In this document: positions 1 through 8,900 of the stretch, in pieces
Numbering within the stretch: the first letter of the stretch is position 1
Layout: each line of letters starts with the position of its first letter
Source: Frigoribacterium endophyticum
GTDB lineage: Bacteria > Actinomycetota > Actinomycetes > Actinomycetales > Microbacteriaceae
Assembly: GCF_011759585.1 (NCBI RefSeq)
Contig: NZ_JAAOYV010000002.1
Span: 183,510 to 247,509 of the forward strand
Reading direction: 5' to 3'
Length of the DNA: 64,000 nt
Notes under the pieces: model-generated
What the model was told of the DNA's origin: nothing
What the model saw: the letters and a program-made list of their open reading frames with translations, nothing else
The model's database searches: none
Program-made: the position numbers and the translations under genes

Positions 1-240
1 GGCGGCGGCTGGCCCCCCGATGTCGGCGAAGGCGGCTGCGAAGCCGGCGCCTGGAGCGCCCCCCGGGGCCACATCTCGACCCCGAGCGACACGCCCCAGC
101 CAGTCAGCCGCAGGGGCGGCGGCTGGCCCCCCGATGTCGGCGAAGGCGGCTGCGAAGCCGGCGCCTGGAGCGCCCCCCGGGGCCACATCTCGACCCCGAG
201 CGACACGCCCCGGCCAGTCAGCCGCAGGGGCGGCGGCTGG
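1..240. repeat. 114-bp tandem repeat downstream of ndk
   Basis: Two almost identical 114-bp units (1-114 and 115-228) differ at one visible position (CCCAGCC versus CCCGGCC). A third copy begins at 229 and breaks off after about 13 bases. The window edge cuts the array, so more copies may lie to the left. The period is a multiple of three, so open frames run through it on both strands, but I see no start context or recognisable domain. Each unit holds short palindromes such as GGCGCCTGGAGCGCC. The array begins within 10 bp of the ndk stop codon. Confidence 0.85.
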
Positions 241-249
241 CCAGAAGAC

Positions 250-666
250 TCAGAACCAGAGAGCGAGCTCGCGCGCGGCGGACTCGGGGCTGTCGCTGCC
301 GTGGACGAGGTTCTGCTGCACCTTGAGGCCCCAGTCGCGGCCGAGGTCGCCGCGGATGGTGCCGGGGGCGGCGGTCGTCGGGTCGGTGGTGCCGGCCAGC
401 GAGCGGAAGCCCGCGACGACGCCGTTGCCGGCGATGCGGAGGGCGACGGTGGGGCCGCTCTCCATGAACTCGACGAGCGGCTCGTAGAACGGCTTGCCCA
501 CGTGCTCCTCGTAGTGCTTCGACAGGAGGTCGCGGTCGGCCTGCAGCATGCGCAGGTCGACGAGCTCGTAGCCCTTGGCCTCGACGCGGCGCAGGATCTC
601 GCCGGTGAGGCCGCGGGCGACGCCGTCGGGCTTGACGAGGACGAGGGTCTCTTGGAGGTCGGTCAC
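250..666 (-). CDS. ndk: Nucleoside diphosphate kinase
   Basis: Ndk transfers the gamma-phosphate of ATP to (d)NDPs through a phospho-histidine and balances nucleotide pools in the cytosol. The 138-residue product has the full family length. Its N-terminus TLVLVKPDG, the GTIRGD segment and the NLVHGSDS segment with the catalytic histidine are all present. I chose the GTG at 666 because AGAAGGAG lies just upstream; a longer frame to 750 adds an unlikely arginine/histidine-rich leader. It is the last gene of the ileS-folC-DUF4233-ndk operon, 61 bp after the DUF4233 gene. Its 3' side runs straight into a tandem repeat. Confidence 0.97.
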   Translation of the reverse strand: MTDLQETLVLVKPDGVARGLTGEILRRVEAKGYELVDLRMLQADRDLLSKHYEEHVGKPFYEPLVEFMESGPTVALRIAGNGVVAGFRSLAGTTDPTTAAPGTIRGDLGRDWGLKVQQNLVHGSDSPESAARELALWF

Positions 667-727
667 TGTGGTGCTCCTTCTGGTGTGGTGGCGGGAGGGT
701 CGGTGTGGTCGGGTCGGCCGGGCCGGC

Positions 728-1153
728 TCACGCCGCGTCGCCGGGCCCACCGTAGCGGGCGGCGTTGAGGCGGTCGAGCTGGGTGCCCTTGATCAGGCAG
801 TAGGTCCAGATGGCGACGAACAGCGCCGCGACGACGTACATGACGGGGTCGAGCAGCCCGCAGGCCACCAGGCCCGCCTGCACGACCCAGCCGAGCGCGA
901 TGCCCCACCGCCAGCGCGTCGTGCGCGAGACGAGCATGACGACGACGATGGCGGCGAACCCGCCGCCGAAGGCCACGGCCGTCGGCAGCAGGTCGCGGCC
1001 GTTCACGACGAGCATCACGAAGAACAGCGATAGCGCCTCGAGCACGAGCACGATCGAGAGCAGGCTCTCGGCCGCGCCCCGTCGGCGCCCGGGGCGTCGA
1101 CCAGCCGGGCGGGTGCCCGCCGGGGGGCCCTCGGGAGGCGGCGCCGCGGTCAC
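728..1153 (-). CDS. DUF4233 family membrane protein
   Basis: This 141-residue protein has a basic, proline-rich N-terminal tail of about 28 residues followed by four predicted hydrophobic segments (about residues 30-50, 57-76, 82-98 and 100-120). It ends in a charged tail. This matches the DUF4233 family that actinobacteria encode between folC and ndk; the function is unknown. The start is a GTG at 1153 that overlaps the folC stop as GTGA, implying translational coupling. The product is presumably in the cytoplasmic membrane. Confidence 0.85.
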   Translation of the reverse strand: MTAAPPPEGPPAGTRPAGRRPGRRRGAAESLLSIVLVLEALSLFFVMLVVNGRDLLPTAVAFGGGFAAIVVVMLVSRTTRWRWGIALGWVVQAGLVACGLLDPVMYVVAALFVAIWTYCLIKGTQLDRLNAARYGGPGDAA

Positions 1154-2559
1154 GAGAGACCTCCCGGCGCCTGCGCCAGCGCGAGCACGTCGCCGACCAG
1201 CGTGATCGACCCGGTGACGACGACGCCGCCGGGCTCGTCGCCCTCGGTCTCCTCCGCGAGGTCGCGGGCGGTGCGGAGCGCCGCGACGAGGTCGGTCTCG
1301 ACCACGACCCGGTCAGCGCCGACGACGCCCACCGCGATCGCGGCGAGCTCGTCGGCGTCGACGGCGCGCTCGGAGTCGCTGCTCGTCACGACGAACTGCT
1401 GCACCGTGCCGGAGAGCGCCCGGACGATGCCGGCGGCGTCCTTGTCGGCGAGCACCCCGAGCACGGCCACGACGCGCCCGAACTGGAAGTAGTCGTCGAG
1501 CGCCTTCGCGAGGGCCCGCGCCCCGTGCGGGTTGTGGGCCGCGTCGACGAGGATGGTCGGCTCGTTCGCCACGATCTGGAGGCGGCCGGGCGACGTCACG
1601 GCGGCGAGCCCCTCGGCCAGCACGTCGTGGTCGAGCGCCTGCGAGCCGCTGCCGAGGAACGACTCGACGGCGGCGATCGCGACCGCCGCGTTCTGCGCCT
1701 GGTGGTCGCCGAACAGGGGCAGCAGGAGGTCGTCGTAGCGGCCGGCGAGGCCGCGGACGGTGATCAGCTGCCCGCCGACCGCGACCGTGGTCGACTCGAC
1801 GCCGAACGCGGTGCCCTCGACCGCGAGCGTGGACTCGGTGAGGTCGGCCGCCCTCTGCAGCTCGGCCAGCGCCTCCGGCTGCTGGGAGGCGCTGACGACC
1901 GAGGCCGAGGGCTTGACGATGCCGGCCTTCGTGCGGGCGATGGCGTCGACCGTCGAGCCGAGGCGCTGCGTGTGGTCGAGGGCGATCGGCGTGAACACGG
2001 CGACCTGGCCGTCGGCGACGTTCGTGCTGTCCCACTCGCCGCCCATGCCGACCTCGAGCACGACGACGTCGGCGGGGGCGTCGGCGAAGCAGGCGAAGGC
2101 CAGCACGGTGAGCGCCTCGAAGAAGGTCAGGGGCTGCTCCCCCGCCGCCGTCAGCTCGCCGTCGGTCATCTGCAGGTAGGGCTGGATGTCGTCCCAGTTC
2201 GCCACGAGCAGCTCGTCGCTGATCGGCTCGCCGTCGACGACGATGCGCTCGTTGACGCGGGTGAGGTGCGGGCTCGTCATCAGGCCGGTGCGCAGGCCGT
2301 ACGAGCGCAGCACGCTCTCGATCATGCGGCTCGTCGAGGTCTTGCCGTTCGTGCCCGTGACGTGGATCACCGGGTAGGCGCGCTGCGGGTCGCCGAGCAG
2401 CTCGGCGGCGCGGCGCGTCGCCCCCAGCCGCGGCTGCGGGGCCTGCTCGCCGACGCGCGCGAGCAGCTCGTCGTAGACGCGGCGGGCGCCCTCGGCGAAC
2501 TCGCCGCGGTCGGCCGCGCCCTCGCCCTCGGCGTCGCTCTTCTTCTTCTTCGGGCTCAT
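1150..2559 (-). CDS. folC: Bifunctional folylpolyglutamate synthase/dihydrofolate synthase
   Basis: FolC adds glutamate to dihydropteroate and to reduced folates, an ATP-dependent step of folate retention. The 469-residue protein shows the Mur-ligase fold: the P-loop [11 protein letters not shown] near residue 65, the TSPHL segment, the [12 protein letters not shown] segment, and the C-terminal VDAAHNPHG motif. The N-terminus is a lysine-rich stretch (SPKKKK) that is probably disordered. Its ATG overlaps the ileS stop by four bases (ATGA), and its stop overlaps the DUF4233 start, so the operon is translationally coupled. Confidence 0.97.
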   Translation of the reverse strand: MSPKKKKSDAEGEGAADRGEFAEGARRVYDELLARVGEQAPQPRLGATRRAAELLGDPQRAYPVIHVTGTNGKTSTSRMIESVLRSYGLRTGLMTSPHLTRVNERIVVDGEPISDELLVANWDDIQPYLQMTDGELTAAGEQPLTFFEALTVLAFACFADAPADVVVLEVGMGGEWDSTNVADGQVAVFTPIALDHTQRLGSTVDAIARTKAGIVKPSASVVSASQQPEALAELQRAADLTESTLAVEGTAFGVESTTVAVGGQLITVRGLAGRYDDLLLPLFGDHQAQNAAVAIAAVESFLGSGSQALDHDVLAEGLAAVTSPGRLQIVANEPTILVDAAHNPHGARALAKALDDYFQFGRVVAVLGVLADKDAAGIVRALSGTVQQFVVTSSDSERAVDADELAAIAVGVVGADRVVVETDLVAALRTARDLAEETEGDEPGGVVVTGSITLVGDVLALAQAPGGLS

Positions 2560-5500
2560 GCTCGTCGGACCTCCACCGTCACGGCCGCGCCGGAACCGAC
2601 GGCGACCCTCTCGTCGCGCGTCGCGACGTCGTCCTGCACGTCGACGACCAGCTCGGTCGTCAGGGTCTCGCCGGCGATCAGGTCGCGGTGCGCCTCGATC
2701 GCGGCGGCCGAGCCGGGCTCGACGACGAGGGTCGTGACGACCCGGTCGCCGACGTCGAGGCCGGCCGCCTTGCGGGCCTGCTGCACGGCCCGCACGACGT
2801 CGCGCGCGAGGCCCTCGGCCTCGAGCTCGGGCGTGGTCGCGGTGTCGAGCAGCACGAAGCCGCCGTCGCCGACGAACGCGATCGCCGCCGACGGGTCGGC
2901 GACGGCGAGCTCGAGGGTGAACTCGCCGGGCAGCAGCTCGACGCCGCCCACCACGACCGTCTCGCCCCGCGCCTCCCAGTCGCCCTTCTTCGCGGCGGGG
3001 ATGACCTGCTGCACCTGCTTGCCGATGCGGGGGCCGGCCGCGCGGGCGTTGACCGTCAGCTTGCGGGTGACGCCCCACTCGCCGAGGCTCTCCTCCGTGA
3101 GCGCGGTGAGGACGACGTCCTTGACGTTGAGCTCGTCGCGGAGGATGGCGCGGAACGGCTCGAGGCCCGCGGTGTCGGGCGCGACCACCGTGAGGCGGGC
3201 GAGCGGCAGGCGGACGCGCAGGCCGGTCGCCTTGCGCAGCGCGAGGCCGGACGACGCGATGGCGCGCACGGCGTCCATCGCGTCGACGAGCGCGTCGTCG
3301 GCCGGGAAGGCGGAGGCGTCGGGCCAGTCGGCGAGGTGGACGCTGCGGCCGCCGGTGAGGCCCTTCCAGATCTCCTCCGTCACGAGCGGGGCGAGGGGCG
3401 CCGCGACGCGGGTGAGCGTCTCGAGCACCGTGTAGAGGGTGTCGAACGCGTCGTGGTCGGTGCCGGCCCAGAAGCGGTCGCGCGACCGGCGCACGTACCA
3501 GTTCGTCAGCACGTCGGCGAAGTCGCGGAGGGCCGCGGCGGCCAGCGGCGAGTCGAGCGCGTCGAGGTGGCCCTCCACCTCGGTGACGAGACGGCGGGTC
3601 TTCGCGAGCAGGTAGCGGTCGAGCACGTCGGTCGAGTCGGTGCGCCACTGCGCGACGTAGCCGTCCGCGACGTGCCGACCCGCGCCTCCCGACCCGTCGG
3701 CCTCGGCCGCGTTCGCGTACAGGGTGAAGAAGTAGTACGTGCTCCAGAGCGGCAGCAGGAACTGCCGGACGCCCTCGCGGATGCCCTCCTCGGTGACGAC
3801 GAGGTTGCCGCCGCGGATCACCGAGCTCGACATGAGGAACCAGCGCATGGCGTCGGCCCCGTCGCGGTCGAAGACCTCGCTCACGTCGGGGTAGTTGCGG
3901 AGGCTCTTCGACATCTTCTGGCCGTCGGAGCCGAGCACGATGCCGTGGCTGATGACGTTCGAGAACGCCGGCCGGTCGAACAGCGCGGTCGAGAGCGCGT
4001 GCATGACGTAGAACCAGCCGCGCGTCTGCCCGATGTACTCGACGATGAAGTCGGCGGGAGCGTGCGTCTCGAACCAGTCACGGTTCTCGAACGGGAAGTG
4101 CACCTGCGCGAAGGGCATCGAGCCCGAGTCGAACCAGACGTCGAAGACGTCCTCGATGCGGCGCATCGTGCTCTGACCGGTCGGGTCGTCGGGGTTCGGC
4201 CGCGTGAGGTCGTCGATGTACGGGCGGTGCAGGTCGGGCTCGCCCTGCTCGTTGAGCGGCAGGCGCCCGAAGTCGGCCTCGAGCTCGGCGAGCGAGCCGT
4301 AGACGTCGGTGCGCGGGTACGCGGGGTCGTCGCTGCGCCACACGGGGATGGGCGAGCCCCAGTAGCGGTTGCGCGAGATGGACCAGTCGCGGGCGCCGGC
4401 GACCCACTTGCCGAACTGCCCCTCCTTGACGTTCTCGGGCACCCAGGTGATCTCCTGGTTGAGCTCGCCCATCCGGTCGCGGAACTCCGTGACGCGGACG
4501 AACCAGCTCGAGACGGCCTTGTAGATGAGCGGGTTGCGGCAGCGCCAGCAGTGCGGGTAGCTGTGCTCGTAGCTCGCCAGGCGCACCAGGCGCCCGTCGG
4601 CGCGCAGGCGCTGCACCAGCGTCTTGTTGGCCTCGAACACCTGGAGGCCGGCGACGCCCAGCTCGTCGAACATCGGCAGGAAGCGCCCGGCCTCGTCGAC
4701 GGACACGATCACGGGGATGCCCGCGGCGGCGCAGACCAGCTGGTCGTCCTCGCCGTAGGCGGGGGCCTGGTGCACGATGCCGGTGCCCTCGCCGGTGGCG
4801 ACGTAGTCGGCGACGAGGAGGCGCCAGGCGTTCTCGGTACCCCAGGTCTCGGTGTCGGCGTAGACGTCCCAGATGCGGTCGTACTCGACGTCGGCGAGCT
4901 CGGCGCCGGCGAAGTGCGCCGTGACCGCGGCCTCCGCCGCCTCGGCGGACTCGTAGCCGAGGTCGCGGGCGTAGGCGGCGAGGGTGTCGGCGGCGAGCAG
5001 GAAGACGCTGCCGGTCAGCAGCTCCTGGTCGCCGGCGCGCTCGCCCGGCAGCAGGGCGTGGGGCACGGTCACGTAGTCGATGGCCGGCCCGACGGCGAGC
5101 GCCATGTTCGTCGGGAGGGTCCACGGCGTGGTCGTCCAGGCGAGGGCCTCGACGCCGGTGAGGCCGAGCGACTCGGCCTTGGCGCCGACGAGCGGGAAGG
5201 CGACCGTGACGGTCTGGTCCTGGCGCATCTTGTAGACGTCGTCGTCCATGCGCAGCTCGTGGTTCGACAGGGGGGTCTGGTCGTGCCAGCAGTAGGGGAG
5301 CACCCGGAAGCCCTCGTAGGCGAGCGACTTGTCGTGCAGCTGCTTGAAGGCCCAGATCACGCTCTCCATGTAGCTGACGTCGAGGGTCTTGTAGTCGTCC
5401 TCGAAGTCGACCCAGCGCGCCTGGCGCGTCACGTACTGCTGCCACTCGTCGGTGTAGCGCAGCACCGAGCCACGGGCCGCGGCGTTGAACTCGCCGATGC

Positions 5501-5837
5501 CCATCTCGTCGATCTGGTGCTTCTCGGTGATGCCGAGCTGGCGCATCGCCTCGAGCTCGGCGGGCAGCCCGTGGGTGTCCCAGCCGAAGCGGCGGTGCAC
5601 CTGCTTGCCGCGCATCGTCTGGTACCGCGGGAAGACGTCCTTCGCGTAGCCCGTCAGCAGGTGGCCGTAGTGCGGCAGGCCGTTGGCGAACGGCGGACCG
5701 TCGTAGAAGACCCACTCGTCGCGGCCCTCCCGGGCACGGATCGACTCGCGGAAGGTGTCGTCGCCCGCCCAGAAGGCGAGGACGCCCTGCTCGACGTCGG
5801 GGAACCGGGGTGACGCGGGTACCGGCTGGTAGGCCAT
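2556..5837 (-). CDS. ileS: Isoleucine--tRNA ligase
   Basis: IleRS charges tRNA-Ile and edits valine. The 1093-residue product has the class I signatures [14 protein letters not shown] near residue 50 and KMSKS near residue 640. It has an inserted editing domain between them and a long C-terminal domain typical of the eukaryote-like/actinobacterial IleRS type, consistent with the WCWH/CWRC zinc-binding-like segments. I chose the ATG at 5837 (MAYQPV) because GGAG lies five bases upstream; a longer frame would run into the T-box leader. Expression is controlled by the T-box at 5838-6062. In M. tuberculosis, from memory, valS occupies this position upstream of folC. Confidence 0.97.
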   Translation of the reverse strand: MAYQPVPASPRFPDVEQGVLAFWAGDDTFRESIRAREGRDEWVFYDGPPFANGLPHYGHLLTGYAKDVFPRYQTMRGKQVHRRFGWDTHGLPAELEAMRQLGITEKHQIDEMGIGEFNAAARGSVLRYTDEWQQYVTRQARWVDFEDDYKTLDVSYMESVIWAFKQLHDKSLAYEGFRVLPYCWHDQTPLSNHELRMDDDVYKMRQDQTVTVAFPLVGAKAESLGLTGVEALAWTTTPWTLPTNMALAVGPAIDYVTVPHALLPGERAGDQELLTGSVFLLAADTLAAYARDLGYESAEAAEAAVTAHFAGAELADVEYDRIWDVYADTETWGTENAWRLLVADYVATGEGTGIVHQAPAYGEDDQLVCAAAGIPVIVSVDEAGRFLPMFDELGVAGLQVFEANKTLVQRLRADGRLVRLASYEHSYPHCWRCRNPLIYKAVSSWFVRVTEFRDRMGELNQEITWVPENVKEGQFGKWVAGARDWSISRNRYWGSPIPVWRSDDPAYPRTDVYGSLAELEADFGRLPLNEQGEPDLHRPYIDDLTRPNPDDPTGQSTMRRIEDVFDVWFDSGSMPFAQVHFPFENRDWFETHAPADFIVEYIGQTRGWFYVMHALSTALFDRPAFSNVISHGIVLGSDGQKMSKSLRNYPDVSEVFDRDGADAMRWFLMSSSVIRGGNLVVTEEGIREGVRQFLLPLWSTYYFFTLYANAAEADGSGGAGRHVADGYVAQWRTDSTDVLDRYLLAKTRRLVTEVEGHLDALDSPLAAAALRDFADVLTNWYVRRSRDRFWAGTDHDAFDTLYTVLETLTRVAAPLAPLVTEEIWKGLTGGRSVHLADWPDASAFPADDALVDAMDAVRAIASSGLALRKATGLRVRLPLARLTVVAPDTAGLEPFRAILRDELNVKDVVLTALTEESLGEWGVTRKLTVNARAAGPRIGKQVQQVIPAAKKGDWEARGETVVVGGVELLPGEFTLELAVADPSAAIAFVGDGGFVLLDTATTPELEAEGLARDVVRAVQQARKAAGLDVGDRVVTTLVVEPGSAAAIEAHRDLIAGETLTTELVVDVQDDVATRDERVAVGSGAAVTVEVRRA

Positions 5838-6062
5838 GGGAACTCCAGGTGGTGCGGATGTCCGTCCACGGGGACGACCGCCGAGGGGCCTCGGAGGTCG
5901 CGGTACCACCCCGCTTGCCGGCCCTCACGGACCGACCACTCGCTCTGCGGCTGTGACGGGCCTGCCCCGCTCGGTTCTACCGGCGGCTGCCGGCCCCGAG
6001 GGGCAGGTCTCCGCGTTCTTCCGAGTGCTCCCCGGTGATGGCCGGATCGATGCACGTCACAT
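5838..6062 (-). promoter_or_regulatory. T-box leader of ileS (isoleucine, actinobacterial translational type)
   Basis: On the minus strand the canonical T-box bulge sequence GGGGTGGTACCGCG lies at 5912-5899. Upstream, the segment GGCCATCACCGGGGAG carries the specifier ATC (6039-6037), an isoleucine codon, and is followed by the conserved GTAGAACCGA element (about 5980). A purine-rich ribosome site sits six bases before the ileS ATG, with a pairing partner in the leader. No T-run terminator is visible between T-box and ATG, so control is probably at translation start, as described for actinobacterial ileS T-boxes with a short stem I. Uncharged tRNA-Ile would free the ribosome site. Confidence 0.93.
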
Positions 6063-6117
6063 CGTACGCGTCGAGGAGGCGCGGCGCGATCGGTGCAGGG
6101 CGTGCATCATCGACTCC

Positions 6118-7101
6118 ATGACGACAGCGCCCCCGACCACCGACCCGTCGCCGGGCACCGGCTCCGCCCCGAAGCCGGAGAGCTCGCTCACGGTGGTCGT
6201 CGCGTTCCTCGCGAACCTGCTCGTGGCGGTCGCGAAGACGGTCGCGGCGTTCCTGACCGGGTCGGCGTCGATGGTGGCGGAGTCGGCGCACTCCTGGGCC
6301 GACACGGGCAACGAGGTCTTCCTCTTCGTCGCCGACAAGCGCGGCGTGAAGCAGAGGGACGCCGACCACCCCCTCGGCTACGGCAAGGAGACCTACGTCT
6401 GGTCGATGTTCGCCGCGTTCGGCCTCTTCACCGTCGGCGCGGTGGTCTCGATCCAGCACGGCATCTCGCAGCTCGGCGCCGCGGAGGAGGCCGAGGACTA
6501 CCTCGTCAACTACGTCGTGCTGGCGGTCGCGTTCGTGCTCGAGGGCATCTCGTTCACCCAGGCCCTCCGCCAGGCCCGGGGCAGCGCCCGCGAGCGGCAG
6601 CTGCCGACCCTGCGCTTCGTGCTGCGCAGCTCGAACTCGACCCTGCGTGCGGTGTTCGCGGAGGACGCCGCGGCCCTGGTCGGCCTCGTCATCGCCTTCC
6701 TCGGCATCCTGCTGCACCAGCTGACCGGCTCGGCCGTCTACGACGCCGTCGGGTCCATCCTCGTCGGCGTGCTGCTCGGCGTCGTGGCCCTCGTGCTCGT
6801 CGACCGCAACCGGCGCTTCCTGGTCGGCGAGAGCCCGAGCGACGAGCTGGAGTCGACGGTGCTCGCCCGGCTGCTGGCCCGGCCCGAGATCGACCGCGTG
6901 ACCTACCTGCACACGGAGTTCGTCGGGCCGGGCCGGCTCTACCTCGTCGCCGCCGTCGACATGCGCGGCGACGACACCGAGGAGCACGTCGCCGTCGCCC
7001 TCCGCCGCGTCGAGCGCGAGCTCGAGCAGCACGACGCGGTGGAGGAGGCGGTGCTGACGCTGGCTACGCCCGACGAGCCGAGCCTGCAGCCGCGTCGCTG
7101 A
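6118..7101 (+). CDS. Cation diffusion facilitator family transporter
   Basis: CDF transporters export divalent metals (Zn, Co, Fe, Mn) by proton antiport. The 327-residue protein has a proline-rich N-terminal tail and then about five to six membrane segments between residues 20 and 225. It has the family motif SMVAESAHSWADTGNE in helix 2 and the EDAAALVG/D segment in helix 5, then a soluble C-terminal domain of about 90 residues. I chose the ATG at 6118, after which the CDF fold begins normally. It is divergent from ileS. Its last 38 bp overlap the tail of the convergent surface-protein gene. The metal specificity cannot be read from sequence. Confidence 0.92.
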   Translation: MTTAPPTTDPSPGTGSAPKPESSLTVVVAFLANLLVAVAKTVAAFLTGSASMVAESAHSWADTGNEVFLFVADKRGVKQRDADHPLGYGKETYVWSMFAAFGLFTVGAVVSIQHGISQLGAAEEAEDYLVNYVVLAVAFVLEGISFTQALRQARGSARERQLPTLRFVLRSSNSTLRAVFAEDAAALVGLVIAFLGILLHQLTGSAVYDAVGSILVGVLLGVVALVLVDRNRRFLVGESPSDELESTVLARLLARPEIDRVTYLHTEFVGPGRLYLVAAVDMRGDDTEEHVAVALRRVERELEQHDAVEEAVLTLATPDEPSLQPRR

Positions 7102-8587
7102 CCCGCCGAGCGCGCCGCCGGACGACCGTGAGCGCGGCAGCGCCGAGGCCGATCGCGAGGACGCCGCCGGCGAGAGCCGAGCCCACGCCGTCGTCGCCCG
7201 TGAAGGCGAGGGAGGCGGGGGTCGCGGTGGCCGTGCCCGCCGCCGGTGCGGCGAGGGTGAAGGTCACCACCTCGCTGGGCGCCGACATCGTCGGGAAGTA
7301 CCGGTCGCCCGTCAGGGCGAACGCCGCGAAGGAGTACGTCCCCGGCCTGGCCAGGGTCTGCGTGAACGACCACGTCCCGTCCGCGGCGACGACGACGGGG
7401 TCGGTGCCGGCGACGAGCGGCTCGAAGTCGCCCTCGCCGTCGCCCTCCCCGCGCGCGGCGGCGGCGTAGCGGTCGATGGGCGCCCGCCCCTCCTCGAAGT
7501 ACCCGTAGATCGCGATGGCGCTGCCGGGCGTGCCGGTGCCGGTGATCGTGAACTCGAGAGAGGACGCGCCCGCGCCCTGGCTGGGGTCGGGACGACCGAC
7601 GACCGTGCTGCCCTGGCCGGGCGACGTGACGACGGGAGCAGCCGCGGCAGCGGCCCGGGGGCGGAGGACGTCGACGACGACCGACACCGCCCGCGACGAG
7701 AGCGCCGTGGCGAAGCCGTCGGCGTCCTGCGCGGACTGGCTGACGGAGATGCGCCAGGTGCCGTAGGGCATGAACACCCAGTCGGCCCAGGTGCCGTCGG
7801 CGCCGACCACGACCGCGTCGTAGCCGTAGCCCCACGCCACGACCGGGTCGACGGCGTCGAGGCCGACCTCGATGGAGGCCCCGGGCGTGCCCGTGCCCGC
7901 GAGGTCGACGACGCCCGTCTCCAAGTCGCCCGACTCGAAGGGGACGCCCTCGACGGCGCTGCCGTCGACGGGGGTCGAGATGACGGGGGCGGCGCTGGTC
8001 GGCAGCCCGGCCACGACCACGGTGCGCTGGACGGTGCCCAGGTCGGCACCGTCGGCACCGACGACCCGGACGGTGATGACGTTCGACGCGGCCGTCGCCT
8101 GCGCGGGCAGCGAGACGGGCTCGTCGAAGGCCCCGTCGACGACCGGCACGACCACGCCCGTGTCGTCGGAGCTGGAGATCTCCACCTGGCTCCCGGCCGG
8201 GGCCGTTCCCACGACACGCACGCCGGCCGACGACAGCACCTGCCCCTCCACCGGGCTCGCGACATCGAACGCGGCCTGGGCCTCGACCGCGTCAGCCGAC
8301 GTCTCGTCGACAGCCGGTGCCGGTGCCGCGGCGTCCTCCGGTGCCGCCGGGGCCTCGGCCTCGTCGACCACGGCCTCCGGCTGGTCGGCGGCGGGCTCTG
8401 GCTCGGAGGTCGGGGTCGGGGTCGGGCTGGTGACCGGAGCGGTCTCCTCGACCGGCACCGCGCCTCCCTCGCTCTGCTCGACCGGAGCCGGCGCGGCCGA
8501 CGCTGCCGGTGCGGCCATCAGGAGTCCCCCCAGGGCGATGGCGATGACGGTCGGCAACGCCACGGCGGCCGACAGGGTGTTCTTCAT
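7064..8587 (-). CDS. LAxTG-anchored surface protein with Ig-like repeats (paralogue A)
   Basis: This 507-residue secreted protein has a Sec signal peptide (hydrophobic core and ASA-type cleavage near residue 30) and then a low-complexity Pro/Ala/Glu/Thr stalk to about residue 130. Three roughly 100-residue Ig-like bacterial modules follow, each with a GTGTPGA- and VGADGTW-like motif. The C-terminus is a sorting signal: LAFTG, a hydrophobic helix and an arginine-rich tail. LAxTG is the motif used by class E sortases of high-GC Gram-positives, so wall anchoring is inferred. The first about 50 residues and the upstream DNA nearly match paralogue B, but the mature domains differ. Ligand and role are unknown. 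Confidence 0.88.
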   Translation of the reverse strand: MKNTLSAAVALPTVIAIALGGLLMAAPAASAAPAPVEQSEGGAVPVEETAPVTSPTPTPTSEPEPAADQPEAVVDEAEAPAAPEDAAAPAPAVDETSADAVEAQAAFDVASPVEGQVLSSAGVRVVGTAPAGSQVEISSSDDTGVVVPVVDGAFDEPVSLPAQATAASNVITVRVVGADGADLGTVQRTVVVAGLPTSAAPVISTPVDGSAVEGVPFESGDLETGVVDLAGTGTPGASIEVGLDAVDPVVAWGYGYDAVVVGADGTWADWVFMPYGTWRISVSQSAQDADGFATALSSRAVSVVVDVLRPRAAAAAAPVVTSPGQGSTVVGRPDPSQGAGASSLEFTITGTGTPGSAIAIYGYFEEGRAPIDRYAAAARGEGDGEGDFEPLVAGTDPVVVAADGTWSFTQTLARPGTYSFAAFALTGDRYFPTMSAPSEVVTFTLAAPAAGTATATPASLAFTGDDGVGSALAGGVLAIGLGAAALTVVRRRARRVSDAAAGSARRA

Positions 8588-8900
8588 GGTCTTCTCTCTC
8601 GCGTGGGCCGACCTCGTCACGGAGCACTCGACCCACCCCCGGGCCCCGCGAGGCGGCCACGAGAGGGCCACCTGGGCCCCACCGTACGCAGCGGTCCGGT
8701 CGCCCGGGCCCCCCGTGACCGTTTCGTTGCGCGATGTCATCCGCTGGAGTGAGGCTCCCTCGTCACGGCGGCGGAGAGCAGCTCGTGGCGGCCTCGGCGA
8801 GCGCGGGCACCACGGCGAAGGAGGCGGCGGTCGCCCGGGCAGGACGGGCACGCGCCCGTCCGGCCCGGAGGCGACCACCGCCTCCCGGATGCTGCTCTCG
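8588..8900. other. Intergenic region A/B, homologous to region B/C
   Basis: No gene is supported in these 313 bp. The half next to paralogue A (8588-8720) closely resembles the half next to paralogue B (10539-10680), including a CACCGTACGCA block that on the minus strand offers a TACGGT hexamer (8686-8681) as a possible -10 box. The other half carries the large palindrome at 8820-8885. The region therefore looks like promoter DNA for paralogue A plus terminator DNA for paralogue B. Confidence 0.6.
8820..8885 (-). terminator. Large palindrome after paralogue B
   Basis: GGAGGCGGCGGTCGCC (8820-8835) pairs with GGCGACCACCGCCTCC (8870-8885) with one C-A mismatch. The interior continues as a GC-rich hairpin around GACGGGCACGCGCCCGTC. 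It lies 16 bp after the stop of paralogue B. There is no T-run, so a classical intrinsic terminator is uncertain, but a near copy sits at the same place after paralogue C. Confidence 0.6.

Noticed and set aside
250-750. Longer ndk start at 750
   Set aside because: It adds 28 Arg/His/Pro-rich residues absent from the family; the GTG at 666 has a good ribosome site.
2688-5813. A 1041-codon open frame antisense to ileS
   Set aside because: It is the complementary frame of ileS with a low-complexity product rich in Arg, Val, Glu and Gly; the high GC content keeps such frames open.
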